A stretch of DNA of 64,000 bases from Gordonia sp. SL306. GTDB taxonomy: Bacteria > Actinomycetota > Actinomycetes > Mycobacteriales > Mycobacteriaceae. Made by a program: the position numbers and the translations under genes. The stretch's first letter is position 1, and each line of letters opens with the position of its first letter. The stretch covers positions 2,108,001 through 2,172,000 of the forward strand of contig NZ_CP113063.1 in the NCBI RefSeq assembly GCF_026625785.1, read 5' to 3'. Shown piece after piece: positions 36,251 through 45,411 of this stretch. Under the pieces are notes generated by a model that saw nothing but the letters and a program-made list of their open reading frames with translations, had not been told where the DNA came from and ran no database searches.

Positions 36251-37573
36251 ATGACGCAGAACTCAACTCGGCAACGCAGCGGTGCCATCGTGCCTGTCAT
36301 CTGCTGTATAGCGGTCATCTTCGATGGCTACGACCTATCCGTCTTCGCGACGACGATCCCGTCACTCCTCGACTACGAGCCGTGGAACCTCGACGCGGCC
36401 CGCACCGGACTCATCGCGAGCTACGCCTTCATGGGGATGCTCGTCGGCACACTGATCTGCGGTTTCGCGACCGACCTCCTCGGTCGCCGAAAGATGTTGA
36501 TGGCCAGCATGAGCTGGTTCTCCATCTTCATGGGTGCCTGCACGATAGCTCCCACGGCTGAGCTGTTCGGGCTGTTCCGATTTCTGTCCGGCGTCGGCCT
36601 GGGCGGTCTGCTCCCGACCGCTCTCGCACTGTCCGTCGAGTTCGCGCCTCGCAACCGCCGCAACCTGGTCAGCGCGCTGGTGAGTTCGGGATTCTCGGTC
36701 GGCACCATCATCGCGGCCCTTCTCGGATTGGTCATCCTGGAGCCATTCGGCTTCCGCCCGATGTACGCCGTCGGCTTGCTCCCGCTCATAGTCCTGGTCC
36801 CACTCACGTACCTCGTTCTTCCGGAGTCCGTGCAGTTCCTCGCTTCGAAGGGACGGATGGACGAAGCAAGGACCGTTGCACGACAATATGGCCTCGCAGA
36901 TCCGTCCGCACAGGTCGGCTCTCCCGAGCAGCATTCCCGGTTGCGTGATCTGTTCCGCCGACCGCTCATCACCGTCGCCATCGTTTTTGCCGGCGCCACG
37001 TTCATCGGCCAACTCTTCATCTACGGGCTCTCGACGTGGCTCCCGCAGATCATGCGGTCCGCGGGCTACCCCCTCGGTTCGGCACTGAGCTTCCTGGCGA
37101 CGATGAGTGTCGGCGCAATCATCGGCGCTGCCACAATGTCGTGGTTCGCCGACCGGATCGGGCCACGGACAGTTGCACTGTGCGGCTTCGGAATCGGCAC
37201 CGTCGCCCTGATCACCATGAGTATGGGGCCGCCGACCGCCATCCTCTACCTAGCGGTGGCCCTCGCAGGCGTCGGCGCCAACGGCACGGCCGTGATCCTC
37301 AACGGCTTCATCGCCACCTGGTTCCCGGCAGCCAACCGGGCCACCGCGCTCGGCACCATCATGACCGTCGCCCGCCTCGGTGGGATCTGCGGTCCGATCC
37401 TCGGCGGATACATCATCGCCGCCGACCTGTCGACCAGCTGGAGCTTCTACGTCTTCGTCGTCCCGGCGATCATCGGTATCGCACTGGTCTCGCTGTTGCC
37501 CCGCAAACACCTCGACGGTCGGCTCATTGGGACGTTGCGGCAACAACCGGCCCGTGAGCCCGCCAAGGTCTGA
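36251..37573 (+). CDS. MFS transporter, aromatic acid/H+ symporter type (PcaK/BenK-like)
   Basis: Twelve-segment MFS protein of 440 residues. Signatures: FDGYDLSVFATTIPSLL in the first segment (the D-x-YD motif of AAHS members), DLLGRRKMLMASM between segments 2 and 3, and the GVGLGGLLPTALALSVEFAP segment. ATG at 36251 with GAGGAG upstream. It precedes a SnoaL-like gene and an SDR gene in one operon, so the trio could import and process a small acid or aromatic compound. Confidence 0.88.
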   Translation: MTQNSTRQRSGAIVPVICCIAVIFDGYDLSVFATTIPSLLDYEPWNLDAARTGLIASYAFMGMLVGTLICGFATDLLGRRKMLMASMSWFSIFMGACTIAPTAELFGLFRFLSGVGLGGLLPTALALSVEFAPRNRRNLVSALVSSGFSVGTIIAALLGLVILEPFGFRPMYAVGLLPLIVLVPLTYLVLPESVQFLASKGRMDEARTVARQYGLADPSAQVGSPEQHSRLRDLFRRPLITVAIVFAGATFIGQLFIYGLSTWLPQIMRSAGYPLGSALSFLATMSVGAIIGAATMSWFADRIGPRTVALCGFGIGTVALITMSMGPPTAILYLAVALAGVGANGTAVILNGFIATWFPAANRATALGTIMTVARLGGICGPILGGYIIAADLSTSWSFYVFVVPAIIGIALVSLLPRKHLDGRLIGTLRQQPAREPAKV

Positions 37574-37622
37574 GACCGTCCTGCGCTCGACTTTCCGCCA
37601 ACCACCCCGAACGGAGATCCTG

Positions 37623-38072
37623 TTGTCGAACACCAGCGAGAAAGAGAAATCCGCGTCGGTGACGCCTACCGAGATGGAGGCCGTCCGCGAGCTCCTGCAC
37701 CGCTATGCACGCGCGGTGGACTCCCGCGACGAAGACCTGCTGGCCGATTGCCTGCACCCCGACGTCGTGCTGCATCGTGTGGACGGTCCGCGACATGGCC
37801 GCGACACCGTCCTTGCCTTCTACCGCACCGTCTTCGACGGTCCGACAACCTGGAGCAAGCACCTCGTCAGCAATATCACCTGCACCTCGAATCCGGACGG
37901 CATCGACGTCGGCGCCTATTTCCATGCGGCGTCGACAACCTCGGACGGCGGTCTGTCGGTGTTCGGCGAGTACTCCGACCGGGTCGTCCGGTCCGACGAC
38001 GGTTCGTTGTGCATCGTGGTCAAGGCCATCGACGTCCAACAGATCTTCCCGATGGAGGTGTCCCGTGGCTGA
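37623..38072 (+). CDS. SnoaL-like (NTF2 fold) protein
   Basis: Protein of 149 residues with the SnoaL/NTF2-like fold (VRELLHRYARAVDSRDEDLLADCLHPDVVLHRV). The TTG start at 37623 is preferred because GGAGATC precedes it; an ATG at 37674 is an alternative. Such proteins act as cyclases, dehydratases or isomerases. It overlaps the SDR start by 8 bp. Function otherwise unknown. Confidence 0.8.
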   Translation: MSNTSEKEKSASVTPTEMEAVRELLHRYARAVDSRDEDLLADCLHPDVVLHRVDGPRHGRDTVLAFYRTVFDGPTTWSKHLVSNITCTSNPDGIDVGAYFHAASTTSDGGLSVFGEYSDRVVRSDDGSLCIVVKAIDVQQIFPMEVSRG

Positions 38073-38802
38073 TCAACCTGCCGTCGTCATCACCGGGGCC
38101 GGTCAAGGAATCGGCGCCGCCATCGGGAGTCGTTTTGCCCGGGACGGCTTCACCGTCATCGGGCTCGACCTCGACCTCGACCGACTGAGCGCCACCATCG
38201 ACCGATGGGAGGGCTCTGGTCACCATGCCGTTCACGGTGACGCCGCATCCCCCGACGACGTCGCCCGCGCATGTGATCTCGCCGACGGGCGGCTCTCGAC
38301 ATTCGTCGCCAACGCGGGCTTCGCCAAGGCCGGCCCGTCGACGGAGTACACACTCGCCGACTGGGACGCGATGCTGCGCGTTCACCTGACTGGTGCCATG
38401 ATCGGCGCCCAGCAGGCCTCGGCGCGGATGCCCGACGGCGGCGCACTCGTGATGATGTCGTCACTCAACGGCCTCTTCGGCTTTCCCGGTCGGACCGCGT
38501 ATGGCGCGGCCAAGGCCGGTGTGGCGGGGCTGGTCCGCGGCCTCGCCACCGAGTGGGCTCCCCGAAACATCCGGGTCAACGCGATCGCCCCCGGCTCTGT
38601 GGTCACCGAGCTGTCGCAGGACTTCATCCGACGCGGCGTTATCAAGGAGCAGGATTTTCTCGATCGCATCCCGATGAACCGGTTCGGTGAACCCAGCGAG
38701 ATCGCGGAGCTCGCGTTCTTCCTCGGCACGCCGCGCGCGTCTTACATCACCGGGGTCGTCGTCCCGATCGACGGTGGCTGGAGCGCTCAGGGCATCGCCT
38801 GA
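38065..38802 (+). CDS. short-chain dehydrogenase/reductase
   Basis: NAD(P)-dependent SDR of 245 residues. TGAGQGIGAAIGSRFARDG is the cofactor motif, NAG appears in VANAGFAKAG, the catalytic Ser is in MMSSLNGLFG and the YxxxK in AYGAAKAG. The C-terminus ends in the typical VVVPIDGGWSAQGIA. GTG at 38065 after GGAGGTG. Third gene of the MFS-SnoaL-SDR operon. Terminator-like hairpin 15 bp downstream. Confidence 0.9.
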   Translation: MADQPAVVITGAGQGIGAAIGSRFARDGFTVIGLDLDLDRLSATIDRWEGSGHHAVHGDAASPDDVARACDLADGRLSTFVANAGFAKAGPSTEYTLADWDAMLRVHLTGAMIGAQQASARMPDGGALVMMSSLNGLFGFPGRTAYGAAKAGVAGLVRGLATEWAPRNIRVNAIAPGSVVTELSQDFIRRGVIKEQDFLDRIPMNRFGEPSEIAELAFFLGTPRASYITGVVVPIDGGWSAQGIA

Positions 38803-38816
38803 CCCGCACCCTGTTC

Positions 38817-38857
38817 TCGCGCCGACGGCAACGCAGAATCGATTGCCATCGGCGCGA
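38817..38857 (+). terminator. hairpin after SDR gene
   Basis: Arms TCGCGCCGA and TCGGCGCGA, then GGCAA and TTGCC, with one mismatched base pair between them and an 11-base loop. A plausible terminator for the MFS operon. Confidence 0.55.
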
Positions 38858-38940
38858 CAGCTACATGCCCCGTCGACACCGAGGATCGACCCGGGCGTAT
38901 AGCTCGCCGCATCACTCGCGCCCGATAACCCTGTCCGACA

Positions 38941-39039
38941 AGGCCTCCGAGAAGCATTCGACACCGGCGAGGTGCCGGCATTGTCGATCTGCACGTCCAC
39001 CTTGCCAAACCGTTCGTGACTCGCCTCGATGGTGCGTTG
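38941..39039 (-). pseudogene. relic of a short-chain dehydrogenase
   Basis: The minus-strand translation reads HERFGKVDVQIDNAGTSP, a plain match to the SDR segment around the NNAG motif (with D for N). No cofactor-binding N-terminus or catalytic YxxxK continuation is found nearby. It appears to be a decayed fragment left by deletion or rearrangement in the gap between two genes. Confidence 0.6.
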
Positions 39040-39068
39040 GGATCGGGCGCTATGGCAGACCCGTCGGC

Positions 39069-39095
39069 GTACTACATTTCGCTTGGATGTAGTAC
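39069..39095. promoter_or_regulatory. perfect 9-bp palindromic operator
   Basis: GTACTACAT and ATGTAGTAC separated by 9 bases, ending 45 bp before the aldehyde dehydrogenase ATG. Length, symmetry and position indicate a repressor site. The regulator is not known; it may be remote. Confidence 0.6.
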
Positions 39096-39140
39096 AAATC
39101 CGCACGTCAGGCGACTCCAAAGGTGTCATACTTGCTGAGT

Positions 39141-40841
39141 ATGACCACCATTTCGCAGCCTGTGGATCACACCAGGCTCGACCGCCTGATCGGCGAGCTC
39201 AGACTCGGGGCGAACGCGTGGGCGTCGGTCTCACTTCACGAACGCGCAGCGCTCCTTCTCCGGACCCGCGACACCGTGCGCGACAACGCCGCCGAGTGGG
39301 CGGAAACGGCGATCCGGATCAAACAGACTCCACCCTCGGTACACGGCGAAGAGTGGCTCGCCGGCCCCTACATCACCATGGCGACCCTCACCGCGACGGC
39401 GCAGACCCTGACGGCCCTGGCCAGGGGAGGCAACCCGGTCGACGGGATACCGGTCGGGCAGGCGCCCGGCGGTCGGATCACCCTCGAGGTGTTGCCACAT
39501 GGTGCGCAGGAAGCGTTGCTGCTCAACGGTTTCTCCGGTGCCATCTGGATGCCGCCGGGTGTCGGGATCGACGAGGTGCGCGCGACGGCCGGGCTGGCAG
39601 CACGACGTCCCACCGAAAGTGGCGGCGTCGGGCTGGTCCTGGGTGCGGGCAATGCCACCCTCATCGGCCCCCTCGACGCCCTGTACGAACTCGTCGCCCA
39701 CAACCGGGTCAGCATGCTCAAGCTGAATCCGACGTTTGCCGAGATGCTGCCGGTGTACGAGAAGGCGTTCGCCCCGCTCATCCAACGCGACCTGATGCGA
39801 ATCATCAACGGCGAGGGCGATGTCGGCGAGTACATCACCAGCCATCCGGACATCGGGCACGTCCACATCACCGGCAGCGCGTCCACCCACGACGCCATCG
39901 TCTGGGGCCGCGGCACCGAGGGCGAACGCCGGCGCGCCACCCACGCCCCGCTGATGTCGAAACCGATCACCAGCGAACTCGGCGGCATCTCCCCCATCAT
40001 CGTGGTACCCGGGAAGTGGTCCGACGCCGATCTCGCCTACCAGGCGGAGAACGTCGCGACACAGAAGCTGCAGAACAGCGGCCACAACTGCATCGCCGGA
40101 CAGGCCATGATCATGAGTTCGTCGTGGCCGCAACGCGCGCAGTTCCTCGACGCGCTCCGGAAAGTCTTCGACAGACTGCCTCCGCGAGACACCTGGTATC
40201 CGGGCAGCGACCGCAACATGGCCCGGGCCCAGCACGCCTACCCGCGCGCAGAACGTCACAGCGGCCGGATGCTGATCGAGGTGAGCGACTCGACGTCCGA
40301 CGAGCTCTACCGGACCGAGTACTTCTCACCCGTGCTGGGCCACACCACCATTCCCGGAATCGGAGCCGAGTTCCTTCGCACTGCGGTGCGGTTCGCCAAT
40401 GACCGTCTCGCGGGCACACTCGGTGCCAGCCTCATTGTCGCCCCGCATGATCGGAAGGAGATGGGTCCTGCTTTCACCGAAGCGATCGCCGATCTGCGTT
40501 ACGGCACCATCGGGATCAACTGCTGGTCGGCCACGGGTTACCTCGCCCCGGTGATGCCGTGGGGCGCCTACCCGGGCAACAGACTCGACGATGTGGGCAG
40601 CGGCATCGGCGTCGTCCACAACACCCGGCTGATCGCCGGCCCCGAGCGCGTGGTGGTGAACGGACCGTTCCGCCCGTTCCCACGCTCGTGGCTGGGCGGG
40701 GAGGCGTCGATGGCACCGCCGATGCCCTGGCTGGTCACCTCCAAGGCCAACACTTCGGCGTCGAAGGCGCTCACTCACTACGCCGGCCACCCGGGTTGGG
40801 GACGGATACCGGGCGTGTTCAAGGCGATCCTGCTGCCCTGA
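39141..40841 (+). CDS. aldehyde dehydrogenase family protein
   Basis: NAD(P)-dependent ALDH-superfamily enzyme of 566 residues. Features: nucleotide-binding region VLGAGNATLIGPLDAL, VHITGSAST, glutamate in SELGG and the nucleophile in NSGHNCIAGQ. It is longer than the usual 480-500 residue ALDH, with a long C-terminal extension (RPFPRSWLGGEASMAPP). ATG at 39141 with no strong ribosome site. It is preceded by a perfect palindrome and lies upstream of an AfsR-type regulator. Its substrate is unknown. Confidence 0.82.
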   Translation: MTTISQPVDHTRLDRLIGELRLGANAWASVSLHERAALLLRTRDTVRDNAAEWAETAIRIKQTPPSVHGEEWLAGPYITMATLTATAQTLTALARGGNPVDGIPVGQAPGGRITLEVLPHGAQEALLLNGFSGAIWMPPGVGIDEVRATAGLAARRPTESGGVGLVLGAGNATLIGPLDALYELVAHNRVSMLKLNPTFAEMLPVYEKAFAPLIQRDLMRIINGEGDVGEYITSHPDIGHVHITGSASTHDAIVWGRGTEGERRRATHAPLMSKPITSELGGISPIIVVPGKWSDADLAYQAENVATQKLQNSGHNCIAGQAMIMSSSWPQRAQFLDALRKVFDRLPPRDTWYPGSDRNMARAQHAYPRAERHSGRMLIEVSDSTSDELYRTEYFSPVLGHTTIPGIGAEFLRTAVRFANDRLAGTLGASLIVAPHDRKEMGPAFTEAIADLRYGTIGINCWSATGYLAPVMPWGAYPGNRLDDVGSGIGVVHNTRLIAGPERVVVNGPFRPFPRSWLGGEASMAPPMPWLVTSKANTSASKALTHYAGHPGWGRIPGVFKAILLP

Positions 40842-40942
40842 GACGTTCGTTCGATCGACACGCAAACTGCCCGTGAGCCGTGGCGCGGCGCTACCCTCAC
40901 CACAACGAAGTGATTGCATCTTGGGCGAGGAGCTGGAGCGCG

Positions 40943-43900
40943 ATGTCGACACGCGTCGAGGCTGCAGAACCGACTGTATCGGTGACGATGTCGGGGACTG
41001 CGCGCGTCGAGATCGGCGGACAGCCCGCCGAGATCAAGTCCCGTCGCGAACGCGCCGTGCTCGCCCGGCTGGTCGCCGCGGACGGCCACGTCGTCTCGAC
41101 GGACCGCCTGATCGACGACCTCTGGAACGGCGAGCCACCCCCGAAGGCCCTCGGCGGCCTGCAAGTGCACATCTCCAATCTGCGGCGCATCCTCGAACCG
41201 AACCGTCCGCCGCGATCGGCCGCACGGATCCTGGTGAGCGAGCCGCCCGGCTACGCATTGCGGATGCCGCGGGAGTCAGTGGACCTCTGGCGTTTCGCCG
41301 ACCTCCTGGAGGCCGACGACACCGATCCGGCGACCCGATACGCCCGGCTCGGCGACGCGATCGCACTCTGGCAGGGCGAGCCATTCGGATCGCATGCCGT
41401 CGAGGACTGGGCACGGCCGGCCGTCGCGCGACTCGACGAGCTCTATCTCACCGCCCAGGAACAGCACGCAGGCGCGGCCTTGGACCTGGATCGGCCCGCG
41501 GAGGTGGTCACGCGACTGCCGGCATTGTGTGAACGTCACTCGACCCGCGAAGAACTGTTCCGGCTCCTCGCGCTCGCACAGTATCGCCTGGGGCGCCAGG
41601 CCGATGCGCTGCAGACCCTGCGCTCGCTACGCGACTATCTGGCCGACGAACTCGGCGTTGACCCGTCTCCCGCCGTTCGGGAACTCGAAGCCGCGATCCT
41701 GCAGCAGGATCCGGCGCTGCAGCTGGCGCCTCGACCTCGCGATGCTCGACCCGCCACCAGGACGACTCTGTCTGTCGCCGCTCCCGACGGCCGGCCACGA
41801 CCCGACTTCGCGGGCCGGGACGCCGAAATGGAGAAACTCACCACGCACGCGGAGACGGCGCTGCGCACCGGGCTGAGGGTTGTCTGGATCACCGCGGAGG
41901 CCGGTGGCGGCAAGTCCACACTGGCGCAGTTGCTCGTCGGACGGCTTCGCGACGCGGGCTGGGCATCCGCGATCGGACATTGTCCCGAGGTCGACGGGGC
42001 ACCGACCGCGTGGGCGTGGCGCGACGTGGTCGACGACCTCGGCGGCGACAACGAGATCGAGGACCCGTTCCTGATCGCCCGGCAGGTACGGGCCGCGTGC
42101 GAGGCGGCCCCCTCCGAGGGCACCGGCGTGGTGGTGGTCCTCGACGACGTGCACCGCGCCGACAGTGCAACGCTGCAGGTGTTGCGGCAGGTGGTGACGT
42201 GGATGGCGGACCAGCCGGTGCTGGTGGTCGCGACGTATCGACCGTCGGAGGCGGAGACCGAACTGCTCGCCACCGCTGCGTCACTGACCTCGGTCACCGC
42301 CGACCACTTGACGCTCGCCGGTCTGTCGGAGGACGGCATACGTGAGTTGGCGGCGTCGGTGGGACTGGACCCGGTCGACGAGACGACCCTGACCATGCTG
42401 CGTCAGCGCACCGACGGCAACCCCCTGTTCGCACGGGAGCTGGCCAAGCTGGTCGCGTCACGCGGCCCGCGAGACGCGCGAACAGCCGTTCCGAGCGGTG
42501 TGCGGGAGGTGTTGCTGCGCCGGGTCGAACGGTTGCCCGCCGACACAGTCGCGGTACTGCGGCTCGTCGCGATCTGTGGGCGTGACGCCGACATCGACAC
42601 CATCGTCGCACTGCACCCCGACGACGCGGGCGGTGAAGACGCAGTGCTCGATGCGATCGACACCGCAGTCGTCGCCGATCTGCTGGTCGCCTCGGTCGAT
42701 CGGGTGCGGTTCAACCATGTGCTGACCCGCGACGCCGTCTACGACAGCATTCCCGCGCTACGACGACGCCGGTTGCATTGGCGTGCCTTCGAGTGTCTCC
42801 GCGATCGCGGCGAGGTGCCGATCGACGAGCTCGCCCACCACGCGGCACTCGGCGCATCGTCGGGAACGGCAGCCGAGGCCCTCGACATCGTCGAAAGCGC
42901 AGCGCGGCAGGGATTCGCGCTGGAGGCCGACACCGCACCGCTCTGGCGGTCGGCAGTGGATCTGCACGTGATGGCCGGGCACGACCGGGCAACCGCGGAC
43001 ACCGGAGACCGCACCGCCCTCGTCCACGCCCTCTGTGATCTGGTGACCGCGCTGGCACACCGTGGCGAGGTGAGCGAGGCCCGGAGTCGTCGAGAACAGG
43101 CATTGTTGTTGGCACGCTCGGTGGGCGACGACGATCTCGTGCTGTCTGCGCTGACGTCGTGGCGGACGCCGACCATCTGGACCACTCGACCCAACCGGCT
43201 CCTCGACGACGTGATGAGTACCGCGGTGCGCGAGGCGCTGCCCGGCACATCGGGTGCAGACCGGGTGCGTCTCCTGGTGACGGCGGTCTTCGAATTCGAA
43301 GGAAACGAACAGCACTTCGCGGTCGAATGTGCACGGGAGGCGCTCGATCTCGCACAGCAGATCGGCGACATCGACCTCACGTGCGCTGCCCTCAACGCCC
43401 GCGTCTACACCGCGATGGGCCCCGACCAACGCGACGATCACCCGCGGATCGCGGCCGACTTCGTCACCGCAGCAGCAGAATCCGGCAATCTCGACTATCA
43501 GGCGGTGGCCCACTTCTTCCGGTCTCTCGTACGCTCGGGCGAGACCGATCTACCCGGCGCGGCAGCCGAGATGCAGCTGGCGATGCAGTCGGCAACGAGC
43601 AGCAAGGTCGGCGAACTGGTGGTGGTGCTCGCCACCTTCCGGGCGGTGCTCGACGTGCTGCGCGGTGACCTCGACCAGGCCGATCAGACCTATCAGGCGA
43701 TCGGCATGCAATTGGCGGCCGCCGGGCTCCCGGCCGCCAACGAGTTCACCTTGATCTCACAGCTCTGCCTCGGCTGGCACCGCGGGTCGATTGGACACCT
43801 CGTCGACGGCGTGCGCGTGCTGTACGAATCGGCACCGGAGTCGATCGCGTGGGTCTACGTCGTGGCCTTGCTCGACGCCGGACGCGAGGACGAGGCCCGG

Positions 43901-44212
43901 CGGATCGCCGAGCAGGACATCCCGGTGGTCCGCGACTACTACTGGTCGGCGATCGCCGTGTTCCACGCACGGGCACTGGCCCGTCTCGGTTTGGCAGAGC
44001 AGGCCGCCCGGTTGTACGACGAATTGAGCGACTGGTCGGGCCTGATCGCCGGATTTGATTCCGGCAGTGTGGTTTTCGGCCCCATCGACGTGGTACTGGC
44101 CGAGTTGGCCGACCTGATGAACAAACCTGCTGCGGCGCAGCGACATCGGCAGGTCGTCGGCGAAGTCGAGGAGCAGGTCCGGCGCGGCCTCGCGCAGATC
44201 GACGTATCCTGA
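40943..44212 (+). CDS. AfsR/SARP-type regulator with BTAD and AAA ATPase domains
   Basis: Large cytoplasmic regulator of 1089 residues. An N-terminal winged-helix DNA-binding domain (RRERAVLARLVAADGHVVSTDRLIDDLW, about residues 35-65) is followed by a BTAD bacterial activation domain to about residue 260. The ATPase domain has Walker A (EAGGGKSTLAQL, near 320) and Walker B (VVVLDDVHRAD, near 400). A long TPR-like helical C-terminus follows. Such proteins activate nearby metabolite or stress genes in response to ATP. ATG at 40943 with GAGGAGCTGG upstream. The target may include the adjacent ALDH gene. Confidence 0.9.
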   Translation: MSTRVEAAEPTVSVTMSGTARVEIGGQPAEIKSRRERAVLARLVAADGHVVSTDRLIDDLWNGEPPPKALGGLQVHISNLRRILEPNRPPRSAARILVSEPPGYALRMPRESVDLWRFADLLEADDTDPATRYARLGDAIALWQGEPFGSHAVEDWARPAVARLDELYLTAQEQHAGAALDLDRPAEVVTRLPALCERHSTREELFRLLALAQYRLGRQADALQTLRSLRDYLADELGVDPSPAVRELEAAILQQDPALQLAPRPRDARPATRTTLSVAAPDGRPRPDFAGRDAEMEKLTTHAETALRTGLRVVWITAEAGGGKSTLAQLLVGRLRDAGWASAIGHCPEVDGAPTAWAWRDVVDDLGGDNEIEDPFLIARQVRAACEAAPSEGTGVVVVLDDVHRADSATLQVLRQVVTWMADQPVLVVATYRPSEAETELLATAASLTSVTADHLTLAGLSEDGIRELAASVGLDPVDETTLTMLRQRTDGNPLFARELAKLVASRGPRDARTAVPSGVREVLLRRVERLPADTVAVLRLVAICGRDADIDTIVALHPDDAGGEDAVLDAIDTAVVADLLVASVDRVRFNHVLTRDAVYDSIPALRRRRLHWRAFECLRDRGEVPIDELAHHAALGASSGTAAEALDIVESAARQGFALEADTAPLWRSAVDLHVMAGHDRATADTGDRTALVHALCDLVTALAHRGEVSEARSRREQALLLARSVGDDDLVLSALTSWRTPTIWTTRPNRLLDDVMSTAVREALPGTSGADRVRLLVTAVFEFEGNEQHFAVECAREALDLAQQIGDIDLTCAALNARVYTAMGPDQRDDHPRIAADFVTAAAESGNLDYQAVAHFFRSLVRSGETDLPGAAAEMQLAMQSATSSKVGELVVVLATFRAVLDVLRGDLDQADQTYQAIGMQLAAAGLPAANEFTLISQLCLGWHRGSIGHLVDGVRVLYESAPESIAWVYVVALLDAGREDEARRIAEQDIPVVRDYYWSAIAVFHARALARLGLAEQAARLYDELSDWSGLIAGFDSGSVVFGPIDVVLAELADLMNKPAAAQRHRQVVGEVEEQVRRGLAQIDVS

Positions 44213-44315
44213 GGAGTCGATCGGGTCGCCGAGGTTCACCGCCCCCGTGCGGACACTGCAGCGCGGCGATGAGCACTATCGTGGATGGCGACCGCAACCG
44301 AAAGAGATGACTTCG

Positions 44316-45044
44316 ATGGCCGATGCCGACATCAACTTCTACTTCGATCCGGTGTGCCCGTTCGCCTGGATGACCAGCAAGTGGGTCCGCAAGGTGCGTG
44401 CGCAGCGCGACTACACCGTCGACTGGCGGTTCATCTCGCTGCGCCTACTCAATGCCCATATCGACTACGACGCGCACTTCCCGCCGGAGTACGAGGCCGG
44501 TCACACGGCCGGGCTCCGCCTGCTGCGAGCCGCCGCGAGCATTCGGCGCGAGCACGGTCGCGCGGCGGTGGATCGGCTCTATGCGGCCTTCGGCACCCGC
44601 ATCTTCGACACCCACACCGGTACCTACACCGTGGACGGTGGCGATCTCCGTGGCACGGCGGACTTCCTCGGGCCCGTGCTCGCGGAACTCGGTCTGCCCG
44701 ACCACCACGTTGCAGCGCTGGATGATTCGTCGTTCGACGCCGAGATCCGGGCAGAGACGGATGAAGCCCTGGCGCTGACCGGGCGGGACGTGGGAACGCC
44801 CATCATCCAGTTCGAGCCACCGGAAGGAGTCGCGTTCTTCGGGCCGGTCATCAGTCGGTTGCCGAGCGACGACGATGCCGTGGTGCTCTGGGACCATGTG
44901 ATCGGTCTGGCCCGCTTCCCCGGTTTCGCCGAACTGAAACGCAGCCTTCGCGAGAAGCCCCAGCTCACGGCGTTCGGCGTGGCCGATGCCGAGGTGGGCG
45001 TGCAGGAGGACTGGCACGGTGGGAGCCGTCGGACGAAGAAGTGA
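44316..45044 (+). CDS. DsbA-fold thiol oxidoreductase, Rv2466c-like
   Basis: Protein of 242 residues with the DsbA/2-hydroxychromene isomerase-like fold. The active-site region reads FDPVCPFAWMTSKW: one cysteine in CPFAW, compared with CPWC in mycothiol-dependent nitroreductase Rv2466c, so the second (resolving) cysteine is missing. GTPIIQ has the cis-proline. The ATG at 44316 is used, with another at 44307. A mycothiol-linked reductase role is suggested by family only. Confidence 0.82.
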   Translation: MADADINFYFDPVCPFAWMTSKWVRKVRAQRDYTVDWRFISLRLLNAHIDYDAHFPPEYEAGHTAGLRLLRAAASIRREHGRAAVDRLYAAFGTRIFDTHTGTYTVDGGDLRGTADFLGPVLAELGLPDHHVAALDDSSFDAEIRAETDEALALTGRDVGTPIIQFEPPEGVAFFGPVISRLPSDDDAVVLWDHVIGLARFPGFAELKRSLREKPQLTAFGVADAEVGVQEDWHGGSRRTKK

Positions 45045-45062
45045 TGCGCGGCTCCTGGCGGC

Positions 45063-45233
45063 TCACTCGTCACACCGAACGTCCCTCGCCCGGATCTGCT
45101 CGACGAGGATGTCGGCATGGCAGGCATGCCTAGCGACGTCGCCGATCAGTCGGTGTTCGGCGGTATTCTCCAGCACTTCCCGCTCGACGCCCGTGAACGG
45201 GCGACCCGCGTTGAGTAAAGCGGTCATCGTCAT
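45063..45233 (-). CDS. small 56-residue ORF
   Basis: Open frame of 56 codons with ATG at 45233 and AGAAGGG upstream. It reads MTMTALLNAGRPFTG and continues as a mixed-charge helical sequence ending in RCDE, with codon choice typical of the genome. It is convergent with the DsbA-like gene. No family recognised. Small, so a real product needs confirmation. Confidence 0.45.
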   Translation of the reverse strand: MTMTALLNAGRPFTGVEREVLENTAEHRLIGDVARHACHADILVEQIRARDVRCDE

Positions 45234-45411
45234 ATCCCTTCTGTGGTCGATCCCTTGGCGAGTGATCGAAACTTGTCGGTACCTCGTTATAGATTGGTTT
45301 CAGCAGGATCGAAGACGATGAGCGAAGTGCGGCGCGGCGGTTGATCCGCTGCACCAGGGTTGATGACGACGAGGGTCCTGTGGTCGTGTCCGCAACTCTG
45401 GAAGGCTCGTC

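Noticed and set aside
45265..45280. Possible SOS box before the degenerate 13E12 gene
   Set aside because: The TCGAAAC...TTGTCGG match to the LexA consensus is poor.
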